64,000 nucleotides of DNA from Myxococcales bacterium (GTDB lineage: Bacteria; Myxococcota_A; Polyangia; Polyangiales; Polyangiaceae): NCBI GenBank assembly GCA_025355005.1, contig JANXLV010000351.1, positions 24,072-88,071 on the forward strand, written 5' to 3'. Of this stretch, positions 15,501-23,247 are shown piece after piece; position 1 is the stretch's first letter; every line of letters starts with the position of its first letter. Both the position numbers and the translations under genes were made by a program. The notes beneath the pieces were generated by a model that made no database searches, had not been told where the DNA came from, and worked only from the letters and a program-made list of their open reading frames with translations.

Positions 15501-18500
15501 AGACCCGCGCGCGAGCCCTCGTTCGCAGAGTCCGCGCGCAGTGCGTTCTCGTACGCCTGGATCGCCATCCCCGCGTCGTTCAGGTGCTCGCGGCGCAGAT
15601 CCCCGAGCTCGCGGAGCAGGCTCGATGCCTGGAGCGGATCCTCGGTGCGACCGCTGGCGCGGTAGAGCAGCGTACCGAGCTCCGGCCATTGGCTCGTGCG
15701 TCGGTAGAGGAGGCGCAGTGCCTCCGTGGATTCGTCCGTTTCGCTGAACTCCGTCTCGAAGTCGCGCCATGCAGCGATCGACTCCGCGAGCTCGCCGAGC
15801 TCGTCCGAGAGGACGATGGCCACACGCATGCGATCTGCACGCTTCTCTGCGTCGGGCACGTCGGCGGCGGCGCGCCGCTTCCGGGCCAGGATCATCTCGC
15901 GCCACTTGGTCGTGCGCTCGAAGAGATCGACCAGGCCGGAGAGGGCCTCCACGTCGTTCTGCTCGATCTCGAGACGACCTTCCCACGCCCAGATGCCGCG
16001 ATCGAAGTCGCCCAGCTCCGTGGCCAGTCGCGCGGCCTCGCCCAGGACCTTCGCCTTCACGGTGAAGTCGCTCTCGAGCACGCTGAGGCGCTCGAGCACC
16101 TCCAGGCGCTCGTGCTTGCGCTCTGCTGCGAAGAGCAACGGCTCGATGAAGCGGCACGCCTCCAGAAGACGGCCTTCGGTGATCTGCGGCGTGCCCAGCA
16201 CGCGGAACATGAGCTCGATCGCGCGGTCGCGATCTTCCACGCGCTCAGCCAGAACGGCGGCCGCGCGCATGAACATGTCGACGCGAAGCTCTTCGCTGTC
16301 CGTGGCCTCGCCGGCCTTCACGAGGACGGCGGCGTACTCTTCCAGCTTGCCGAGGGAGCGAGACAGCGCCGAGAGCTTCGACTGGTAATCCTCGGACTCT
16401 GGATCCAGGAGCACGAGGTCGATGCGGTGCGCGAGCGCGCGCTCGTCCTGGGCGAGCACCTCGTACACCTCTGCGAGCTGAAGATGGCGGCGGATGCGCT
16501 CCTTCGGCGACTTGATCGCCTCGAGCTCGACCTCGAGCATGCGTGCGAGGTCCGCTTCGCGCCCCTGGACGGCGTACTTCTCCTTGAGCAGGGCGGCGGC
16601 GCGCTGGCGAACCAGCGGGCGCTTGGGGCTCACCATCGGGGGCAAGCTCTCCCTTCGAGCCTGGCCTGAGGCCGATTCGGTCCGCGGTGGCTGCAGCGAC
16701 TCCGCCGACGCGGCCTCTGCCTGGATCGGCGCAACCGCCAGGGTCCGCTCGAGCAGCGCGATCACGTCGACCTTGGCGTCCTTGGTCTCCGCGTCCTGCG
16801 AGCGAAGGACGATGTCCTCTACGACACCGAGCGCGCTGGTCGCGTCGCCGACGTCGTCGAGCCAGATCTTCGCGATCTTTGCGCGTGCCTCCTGTGCAGC
16901 GACCGGCTCGAGGTCCGCGATGCGCGTCGACAGGAGCGCGATGAGCTCCCGCGGGCGCGAATTTTTCTCGTACAGGCGCTCGAGGGCAGCGGAGAGGCGA
17001 ACGTTGCCGGGCTTGAGCGCGAGCAGTTGCTCGAAGTAGCTGATCGAGCGGTCAGCGCTGTTGGCGAAGTCCTTCGCGATCTGCGCGACGTCCTCCAGGA
17101 GCTGCACCTTGGTCACGTCGTCGGCGGCGGCGGCGATCGCCCGGTCGTAGAGCTCGAAGAGATCGTTCCAGCGCTCCCCAGCGTCGAACACCAGCTTGAG
17201 ACGATCGAACGCCCACAGGTCGGAAGGGTCGATCTCGAGGACCCGCTTCAGGATCGTGACGACGCGATCCGACGCCTCGTACCATTCCTCGTAGAAGGCG
17301 ACAGCGCGCTGGCCGAACTCGAGCGCCTGCGCGCGATCCTCGACCACGCTGAGAGCGTGCTCGTAGAGCTCCGCGACAGGATCGGGAGACTCGAGTTGAC
17401 GGGCGAGCTCCTCGGCTTGATCCCACAGGGTCATCCGCGTGGGCATCGCGCGCGCAGCGGCGAGCACGGCGGCGAATGCATCCGCGTTCTTCCCGCCCTC
17501 CTTGCGGAGCGAGATCAGCCGCTCGTACCACTCGAAGCGCGTGTCCTCCGCGACCACGACCTCGCTGCCGACCAGCTTCTCCAGGATGGACGCCCGCGCT
17601 TGCGGATCCTCGGCGCCATCCAGCGCGCGCTCGAGGACCTCCACGGCGCGTGCGCGTGTGTCTCGATGACCGAGGAGACGTGCCGCGAGCCCCAGCGCCC
17701 GTGTATCGCCCGGGCTGCGCTCCACGACGTCCGCCACGTATGCCATTGCATCCAGCGCGCGCTCCTGGCGCTCGAGGAGGATCGTCGCGAGCTCCAGCTC
17801 GACGCCGCTCCTTGCGGAGCCTTCCAAAAGCTCGCGCTGCGCGACGAGCGCGACCACGGCGCCATCCACGTCGCCCTGGGCGATCGACAAGCGGGCGATC
17901 GCAGCCGTGGCGTCCACGTTCTGCGGATCGAGGGAGAGCGCACGGCGGTACACGTCGAGCGCACGCCGCGCGTCGCCGAGGACGGTCTCTTCGACCGCTC
18001 CCCACGTGAGTAGTGCTGTGGCCTTCGCATCTTCCGCCGCTCGCCCGACCTTCCACTCGGAGAGCCAGCGTCGCGTGGACTTTTCGAGCCCCGCCTTCGG
18101 CGTGTCGAGCATCTCCTCGAGTGCGGTGGCTGCCGCTTCGATGCGTGACTCGTCGGTGCCCGGCGTCTCCAGGATTCGGCGATAGGTCTCGATGACGGAC
18201 TCGCGGAACTGCGGATCGCGGGCCAGCACGCGGGCCTTCGCGAGGCGGACTTCGGAGGCGGTGTGCGCGTCCAGCCCATGATCGAGCGCTTGATCGAGCT
18301 CCTTCGCGAATTGCGTGAGCGCGTTGGCCTGCCCCGCCACGCGCTCGAACATGTAGAGGACGTTGTGGTCCGTGGGCGCGAGCGAGAACGCCAGGGCGGC
18401 GGAGTCCAGCGCGCCGACCGGATCGGACAGGCGCTCTTCGCGGATGCCGACCACCGTGACCAGGAGGTCAACCTTCGCGCGCGGCGACGGCGCGTGGGCG

Positions 18501-21500
18501 AGAAGCACGTCGTAGAGCGGAAGGATCTCGGCCCACTCCTCGTACCGCGACAGGATCGCGACGAGCGCGCGTGCTATCTCGAGGTCGTTCGGATCCAGCT
18601 TCTGCGCGCGCTCGAACAGCTCTCTCGCGCGTGCATCCTGGCTCATGCCAAGGGCCGTGTCGGCCGCTTGCTTCCAGTGTTCCATCGCCTGTGCGCGCCC
18701 TCGGTCGGGTGCGTTCCGCGTGAGCGCGAGGTCGCCGAGGCGCTCGAGTGCATCGATGCGATCCAGCGGATCGCTGCCAACGGCGACGACGCGCTCCAGG
18801 ACGGCGCGCTGCAGCTCTGCGTCCTTCAGGTGATCGGCCACCTTCGCGACCGTGCCGAATCCAGCGTCGTCCAGCTGGGGATCCTTGAGCAGCGCGAACG
18901 CGTGCATGATGGCGCGATCGGTCTGATCATGGAGCGCGGAGGTGAGCGCGAGGTCGGCTCGGGTGATGCGGCCCTCGTCCTCGTCGGCGTGCTCCAGGTG
19001 GTCCTCGTACAGATCGCAGAGCGTCTCCCACTGCTCGAGCTCCGCGTAGAGCTCGGTGAGGGCCTTGTACGCCGCGCGGTCCGCTGGATCCTGGCCGAGC
19101 ACGGCACGGAAGGCCTGGACCGCGGCGGGCTTGTTGCCCAGCTCGGAGCGTTCGATGGTGCCGATGGCGACGAGAAGCTGCTTGCGGCGCGCGGGCTCCA
19201 CGCCCTGCTCGAGCGCGTTGCGATAGAGCGTGACGCGCTCTTCTGGATTGCCCTGCTCCTGCAGCAGCTCGTCCACGCGGGACACCAGGTCTGCCGACTG
19301 CGGTGCGAACGCGAGTGCCCTGCGGTACAGCGCGAGTGCCGGCCCCACTTCGCCAGCGGCGGCGTGTGCCTCTGCCGCGCGCGTGACGACCATCAACTCT
19401 TGTGGTGTCTCGATCGCCTTCGCGCCGATCGCGGCGGACAGCGCAGCCGCAAGGCGTTTTGGCTCCACCCCACGCTCCGCGACGGCGACGGTGCGATGAA
19501 GCCACTGCTCCACCGCCTCGTCCGAGGCGACGGCCTCCAGAAGAGCGCGACCCGCGAGCTCCAGTGCGCGCTCGGGAGACACCTTCTCCGCGATGCTGAC
19601 AGCCTCGCCCAGCGCTTCCAGGCGATCGCTGACGATGGCCTGGCTGTCCGCGCGGAGCTCGAGGATCTTGAGGAGGCCGGTCGTGGCGTGCGTGTCTCCG
19701 CGGAGGAGGTCCGCGCGGTAGACGGGCTCGAGCACGTCGGCCACGTCCATCTTGTGCTCGGGGCTCGTGAGGAGCCGCTCGAGCGCAGCGCGGCTCGTCT
19801 TCTCCGACGGATCGCGATCGAGCGCTTCGCGGTACGCCACGATCGAGCCAGGTACGTCCGAGAGGCGGGTGGCACGAACGGCGCCAAGACGCGCGAGCGA
19901 GAGTGCGCCTTCGCGATCGTCGCCGAGCCTCGCTTCGGCTTGCAGGATCATCGCAAGGTCGTCCCAGCGCTTCTGCGCCTCGAGCAGCGGCGCGAGCCGC
20001 GCGTTCACCTCACGGTTCGGGCCGAGGCGACCGAGGAGGTCGAGGAGGATGCCAGTTGCGCGCTCCTTCTCCTGCGTCTTCTGCGCGAACATGTCCGCCG
20101 CGCGCATGGCCAGCGCGCGAGATTCGTCCTCGGCCGTCGCGTCTTTGCTTCGCTCGCCCAGGACGAACGCGAGCTCCGCCCAGTTCTCGGCCTGTGTGTA
20201 GAGCGGCTCCAGTGCTGCGAGCGCGCGCGGTCTTGCGGTGGAGTCGACCAGGTTTCGCCACGCCGCGATCGCCTTCGTGGTGTCTGCGAGCGGGCCCGTC
20301 GCCAGCTCAGCGAGGCGCTCGTTGGTCCGAAGGCGCTCTTCCGGATCAGTGGAGAGACCGCCGACCTTCTCCAGCATCTCGGCGAGCGCGCGCTGATCGC
20401 CCTCCGCCTCGAACAGCTCTGCGAGCGCGCGCGCCGACCTGAGGAGCGCCTCGGGCGCGGCACCCGCAAGCGCGATCACACCCGAGTGCGTCGCGCGTGC
20501 GCGCTTCGCGTCGCCAGAGATGCGCAAGAGGTCCGCCATCTCCGCGGAGATCTTGGAGCGGGCCGGCGCGTCCTTCGCCATCGTGAGGACGCGACCAAGT
20601 GTGCGCGCCGCATCCGACGCCTTGGAGAGCTCCACCGCGAGGTCGAAGAACGCCTGCCGCACCTCGTCGTCCGAGGGGTCGATACCAAGGACAGCCTCGA
20701 ACGATTCGTACGCGCCTGGCTTGTCGTCGAGAGTGTCCTTCTTGATGAAGCCGAGGCGCTTCAGCGGGTCCTTGCGCTTGGGGCCGCGGATGTTCTCGAG
20801 CTCGACCTCGATGTAGGGGATCGCGTCTTCGGCGCGGCCCATCGCGATCACCGCGCCACCGAGCGCGGCTGCAGCGCGCGCCGCCAGCGCCTTCACGGTG
20901 AGGAGCCGCTCGCCCATGCGCAGCGCGCCCTCATGCGTGGCATCCGCGGCGAGCACCGCCTCTACATGACCGATCGTCCGCTCCGGCTCCTGCAGCTGGT
21001 TCGCATACACGTCGATCAGCCGTCCGCGGACCTTGAGCGAGTCCTCCGGATCGGGATTTGCGTCCGCAGCGAGCGTGGTCTCGAGCAGGCGGGCCACGTC
21101 CCTGTAGCGGTTTGCGTGCACGTAGCGTGCTTCGAGCGCGTCACGCGCCGTTGCGCTGCTCGGTTCGGCGCGAAGCAGCGCCTGGTACATCTCGATGGCC
21201 TTGTCGTCCATCTGAGCGCGCTCGTACAGGATGGCGGCGCGCTTGAAGAGCACCGCCTGGTCCGACTTGGGCTTGTGCGGCGCCACCGCCGCGCACAGAT
21301 CCGCCAGCTTCTTGTTGGCGTCGGCGTTCGTGAAGAGCGTATCCAGCGCGTCGAACGAGCCCTGATGGTTCGGAGCGGCAACGACGGCGCGCTCGAGATA
21401 GGCGGTGGCGCCCACGTCGTCACCGAAGACGTCGCCGAAGAACTGAGCCGCGCGGAAGTAGAACTCGGCAAGAGCTGCCGGGAGGAGCGTCTTGATACGC

Positions 21501-21724
21501 TTGCCTTGCGAGACGGACTCGTAGGCAAACGCGAGCTCGCTCAGGCGATCGTCACGGCGTGCGGCCTCGTGGAGACGGCCCCAGGTGTCCTCGGGGAGCT
21601 GCCCGCGCGAAAGCGCCGTGACCAGCTGTTCGAGGATGTCCTCCTCCGCCTGGAGGGGGGCGTCGAAAGTCGGCAGCGCGGCTGGTGAACCTGCGCGTGG
21701 CTTCGAATTCTGGGGCGGCTGCAT
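9590..21724 (-). CDS. giant TPR-repeat protein (4,044 aa)
   Basis: One uninterrupted frame of 4,044 residues made almost entirely of degenerate tetratricopeptide-like helical pairs, rich in Ala, Glu, Leu, Arg and Asp (recurring forms such as ALEALARIA, YLEAL, AxAxYxxAL near DP). I see no signal peptide or membrane segment, so it is probably a cytoplasmic scaffold. A short Pro/Ser/Arg-rich, probably disordered stretch around residues 1660-1695 separates two halves. The frame is intact with consistent codon bias, so it is not a pseudogene. It is last in a minus-strand run with MBOAT, SGNH, Hsp70-like and helical-repeat genes, 86 bp after the last of these. It ends 5 bp from the convergent exported-protein gene. 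A large plus-strand frame inside it is a composition shadow. Confidence 0.93.
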   Translation of the reverse strand: MQPPQNSKPRAGSPAALPTFDAPLQAEEDILEQLVTALSRGQLPEDTWGRLHEAARRDDRLSELAFAYESVSQGKRIKTLLPAALAEFYFRAAQFFGDVFGDDVGATAYLERAVVAAPNHQGSFDALDTLFTNADANKKLADLCAAVAPHKPKSDQAVLFKRAAILYERAQMDDKAIEMYQALLRAEPSSATARDALEARYVHANRYRDVARLLETTLAADANPDPEDSLKVRGRLIDVYANQLQEPERTIGHVEAVLAADATHEGALRMGERLLTVKALAARAAAALGGAVIAMGRAEDAIPYIEVELENIRGPKRKDPLKRLGFIKKDTLDDKPGAYESFEAVLGIDPSDDEVRQAFFDLAVELSKASDAARTLGRVLTMAKDAPARSKISAEMADLLRISGDAKRARATHSGVIALAGAAPEALLRSARALAELFEAEGDQRALAEMLEKVGGLSTDPEERLRTNERLAELATGPLADTTKAIAAWRNLVDSTARPRALAALEPLYTQAENWAELAFVLGERSKDATAEDESRALAMRAADMFAQKTQEKERATGILLDLLGRLGPNREVNARLAPLLEAQKRWDDLAMILQAEARLGDDREGALSLARLGAVRATRLSDVPGSIVAYREALDRDPSEKTSRAALERLLTSPEHKMDVADVLEPVYRADLLRGDTHATTGLLKILELRADSQAIVSDRLEALGEAVSIAEKVSPERALELAGRALLEAVASDEAVEQWLHRTVAVAERGVEPKRLAAALSAAIGAKAIETPQELMVVTRAAEAHAAAGEVGPALALYRRALAFAPQSADLVSRVDELLQEQGNPEERVTLYRNALEQGVEPARRKQLLVAIGTIERSELGNKPAAVQAFRAVLGQDPADRAAYKALTELYAELEQWETLCDLYEDHLEHADEDEGRITRADLALTSALHDQTDRAIMHAFALLKDPQLDDAGFGTVAKVADHLKDAELQRAVLERVVAVGSDPLDRIDALERLGDLALTRNAPDRGRAQAMEHWKQAADTALGMSQDARARELFERAQKLDPNDLEIARALVAILSRYEEWAEILPLYDVLLAHAPSPRAKVDLLVTVVGIREERLSDPVGALDSAALAFSLAPTDHNVLYMFERVAGQANALTQFAKELDQALDHGLDAHTASEVRLAKARVLARDPQFRESVIETYRRILETPGTDESRIEAAATALEEMLDTPKAGLEKSTRRWLSEWKVGRAAEDAKATALLTWGAVEETVLGDARRALDVYRRALSLDPQNVDATAAIARLSIAQGDVDGAVVALVAQRELLEGSARSGVELELATILLERQERALDAMAYVADVVERSPGDTRALGLAARLLGHRDTRARAVEVLERALDGAEDPQARASILEKLVGSEVVVAEDTRFEWYERLISLRKEGGKNADAFAAVLAAARAMPTRMTLWDQAEELARQLESPDPVAELYEHALSVVEDRAQALEFGQRAVAFYEEWYEASDRVVTILKRVLEIDPSDLWAFDRLKLVFDAGERWNDLFELYDRAIAAAADDVTKVQLLEDVAQIAKDFANSADRSISYFEQLLALKPGNVRLSAALERLYEKNSRPRELIALLSTRIADLEPVAAQEARAKIAKIWLDDVGDATSALGVVEDIVLRSQDAETKDAKVDVIALLERTLAVAPIQAEAASAESLQPPRTESASGQARRESLPPMVSPKRPLVRQRAAALLKEKYAVQGREADLARMLEVELEAIKSPKERIRRHLQLAEVYEVLAQDERALAHRIDLVLLDPESEDYQSKLSALSRSLGKLEEYAAVLVKAGEATDSEELRVDMFMRAAAVLAERVEDRDRAIELMFRVLGTPQITEGRLLEACRFIEPLLFAAERKHERLEVLERLSVLESDFTVKAKVLGEAARLATELGDFDRGIWAWEGRLEIEQNDVEALSGLVDLFERTTKWREMILARKRRAAADVPDAEKRADRMRVAIVLSDELGELAESIAAWRDFETEFSETDESTEALRLLYRRTSQWPELGTLLYRASGRTEDPLQASSLLRELGDLRREHLNDAGMAIQAYENALRADSANEGSRAGLIALIEQGDQKKDAVRVLLASYRATGDLLGVHSLTEPRLSVSVNKDDRVEILREAAQISEAQKEDKQAAFELLTRAFRADPANRPSEDDLYRLANDLTNESDLAALLSQVTGDFDSAGEAPAFLSGVRFRMATLLEKTLGQDQAALAAYVRVCEGAPGDLEAARATIRVAGRVADWTAAARALSEYSRSFGALEQSLAGTFEEAATLAHGWDAATRALTEHVAREKETLGSAILRDMEASIAAWHRDRRGDPDAAEAAYTRALAHDPLNAELLAALAQLQRRAKGRPLVESLLRLSQATGGDLDLLAEAADIALHNVLDRALAKSIFDKLLKLATERWQKAGPESVSAGTPGSPSTFVDRACKSLVAIYDDEGDVERVATLLIETAKLPFPREATREMRMRAAEISSTRLLDPERAIAIYLVLFDEDRRDDEVIKKLSGLYESTGRKDELIGLRLQQIAASESEDSKLSLRIDVSSIQYSLGNVADVITTLRENLGQHPRHERTITRLAEIYDREARDVELEGFYAEQADAAETAADIDTATKYYLQAARVAETKRKDLRAATAHLRRVIGMGASREALEALARIAMTLGAPLDAAGYLDRLRELALEDERPDVTLKLADAFLSAGDVENAKARLEDEIGRSPAADAVRTRLVSIYKTQKAWKNLADLLIGGAQHAHDKATKLLRLREAAELLVSRCNAPDTAIPLLESARDLDPDDRTIQLALADALGAAKRFDDARTLLRGMIDAFSGRRPKERAPVHYHLARLDLAIGDRARALVELDAATKIDPANPEILRALSELARDDGQLDRAERSYRALLTVLRRQDDTKEDPPIVKTEVLLELAQIAERQGETERAKEITESAMEMATESDNESKRLEAMLRARGDHVHFSRAMERRLAKSKEDSAYAENLSELADIYETHLSKPDDATAARLRAVRIAPYANNIHEKTRAAMKARGSLGAYVDLLSDLAGAAEDNGQAELAAGLLARKAAVLDEDLDEPKQAVRVYEAAIMLKSDMPEVLAALGHIFGRIGDTEGQARILSSFVESERTQGRVPSDALYRLAALRLGSEETVSEGVTALEQAFADAPDADRAILILRAASDKMPANENIVDLYERIAKQRGDRRGLVDALARRWAAGDGAVGALREAYDVATDLLDTDLAESLLRRFLERGTEDLVARAWALTNLSAMREQSKDYAEAVLLRREAAEVSDPGEARALLFEVTVLAEEKLKDIHLAATVLEDLHQRDTTDRDAWAPLLVIYRKRGDHEKLANLLGEVIAFAEDATERTNMRLERVKIGMDKLGLADLALPQLQEILDEDPGHAEAAMMLGGLLEKGGRDADLVTLYEKQLDAAKDKENAPAIVTISQKLGALLEKRDRDAAKTVYYACLDWAADNIEVVRALARMHADGGAAEVQERADMTERLLGLATGDEAEATALSLTDLRTQLGDSEAAIRALETGFTKAGASSALFSRLETLYKEKGEPAKLAELYLIDASKKEDDPVLRVERLHAAARLYLDHVGDAARGAQILSEARIIAPTDPALLAELVAALTAAGDLERAIAELGTAIDALAVGAEQRTALVAQRALLQRDKGDLAAALIDFDEAAANGTPDRKEALVDHVKAMSAAAGADNSPATRDLRLRLAALLREANDVEGARAALTELLRTDSRDKVVLRVAGRLEEEMSQWNAAIAVYRRLVGFEDPEYIADTAKRLLFCCEQAGRVADARGGLERARIAVPDNAELRAALEKVYEATGAIAELAGLALDEAQTTGDVGGKFALLVRAGSLFVQDAQTTERAIAPLEEARSLRPGDLDCVAILADAYTATGKLPEAMEVLTACVATFKGRRARELSAIYHRIARVAEAQGDRDAELANLTLALDVDAQNGVAASELAYIAMELSQWELATRALRAVTMLKTPAPLSKALAYQHLGEIARQQGDVKKALVLVKRAVDEDNTLASAKELLETWKAEV

Positions 21725-21810
21725 CGTCGGACGGGCGCTCGGGACGTCCAGCGTACATTCATTTGATGGATGACAGAAGCACCCAGAATGGAACGGAAAT
21801 CGGCGGGATT

Positions 21811-23247
21811 TTACCGCTGGGGGGCACCTCGCTTCGATAAGTGACGGCTGCGTGCCTCCGAAAGGCAGGAGATCGCGGTTTTCCGGTCGCCCCTTGCCAG
21901 CGCTCGCCGTCCGCGATGGCAGAGAAGCTCCGTGAGGCGATCTTCGGCGCCGGGCTCCTCGCGCTGGGCCGCCAGTCGAAGCGCTCGGTCAGCGGAGAGA
22001 TCTTCCCCCCGCGCGACGAGCAGCGCGGCGAGCGGCAAGAGACCGCGCGGGCTCGCCGCACCGAGGATGACGGCGCGTGCCGCAAGGCTCGCGGCCTCTG
22101 GATGGAGCGAGCGGTCGTCGCTGCCGAGGGCGAGCATGGCGAGCGTCAGTGCGCTTCGCGGGAACGGACGCACGTCACCAGCGGCCAGCGCGAGCACCTC
22201 TCGCAGGCGCGTGACGCGCAGCGCGCCGCGTACGTGCTCCGCGATCGCTGCGAGGGAAACATCCGTGAGGCGCAGCGCGGCGCTCGCGTCCGCCCGCGCG
22301 GCTGCATCGGGCCCCGAGCCACCCGCGAGGACCGCCTTCGCCTTCAACACCAGAGGGGCGAGCTCTGGATCGTCCACGATGCGCCGCTCCTCTGCCAGCG
22401 CGGCCTTCACGCCCACGTCGTTCTGCAGCGACTCCAGCCGCTTCCGCGCGAGCGCGACCGATGCAGGCACCGTGTGCAAGGAGAGCGCTGCCACCACGCG
22501 GTCCGCCTCGAGCGGCGTAAGCGCGTGTCCCATGCGGTCTGCATGCGCAGCGGCCACATGCGCCGCCGCTGCCGCGAGCGACGGGGTCTGCCGGGCCACC
22601 TCCACGAGCGCCGACAGCGCGCCTGCGCGTTCGAAGCGGCTCTTGGACGCAAGCAGCAAGCGTGCATGTTGCAGCTTTTTTTGCGGCACGAGCAGCGTGG
22701 GGTCGATGCTCTTCACGAGCTCGATCGCCGACGCCGCTGTCTCCGGCTCACGTGCGCGCGCACGTGCGACCTCGAGGCCCGCCGCTGCGAACAGCTTCTC
22801 GCTGTCCCGGATGAACTTCGCTGCGCTCTTCGACTCGATGCACGACGTGAACGCAGCCAGCGCATCACCCAAAAGGCCGCGCCGCTGGCAGACCCGGCCG
22901 AGCGCGTAGCCCACGCGCGGGTCACGCTTTCGCTCGTGCTCGCGGACCAGGATGAGGTGGCACGTGCGCTGGAATCCGCGCGCCTCCAGCCGCGCCGCGG
23001 ATACGACGACGTCTTCGGCGAGGTCGCCCATGCGCACGAAGCCCCACGACTCCCCAAACGAGAACGCGGCCTGCTCGTCGCCTGCTTCGATGGCGCAGTC
23101 GATGCCGCGGAGGATCGCCTGCGCGCGCGTCGTGTCCGAGTCCTGCGAGAGCAGGTTCCGGTAGGCGAGCATGCCGGCCTTGGGACCGGCGGTGCGCCAG
23201 ATCTTCTCTGCTGCGGCGAGCGCGATCGAGTCGAGGAGCCCCGCCAT
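21811..23247 (-). CDS. alpha-helical repeat (TPR-like) protein
   Basis: 478 residues, almost wholly helical, with Ala/Leu/Arg-rich repeated pairs (LAAAAAHVAAAHAD, LPLAALLVARGEDL). It resembles a diverged TPR or HEAT-type solenoid, and no catalytic motif is visible. The start ATG at 23247 overlaps the stop of the upstream Hsp70-like gene as ATGA, so the two are translationally coupled. I infer that it may act as a partner or co-chaperone of that Hsp70-like protein together with the giant TPR protein downstream. No family name could be assigned. Confidence 0.8.
   Translation of the reverse strand: MAGLLDSIALAAAEKIWRTAGPKAGMLAYRNLLSQDSDTTRAQAILRGIDCAIEAGDEQAAFSFGESWGFVRMGDLAEDVVVSAARLEARGFQRTCHLILVREHERKRDPRVGYALGRVCQRRGLLGDALAAFTSCIESKSAAKFIRDSEKLFAAAGLEVARARAREPETAASAIELVKSIDPTLLVPQKKLQHARLLLASKSRFERAGALSALVEVARQTPSLAAAAAHVAAAHADRMGHALTPLEADRVVAALSLHTVPASVALARKRLESLQNDVGVKAALAEERRIVDDPELAPLVLKAKAVLAGGSGPDAAARADASAALRLTDVSLAAIAEHVRGALRVTRLREVLALAAGDVRPFPRSALTLAMLALGSDDRSLHPEAASLAARAVILGAASPRGLLPLAALLVARGEDLSADRALRLAAQREEPGAEDRLTELLCHRGRRALARGDRKTAISCLSEARSRHLSKRGAPQR

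Noticed and set aside
18263..21688. 1,141-residue plus-strand open frame within the giant TPR gene
   Set aside because: The opposite-strand TPR frame has repeat structure and start/stop logic; the plus frame is low-complexity Arg/Leu/Gln with no domain.
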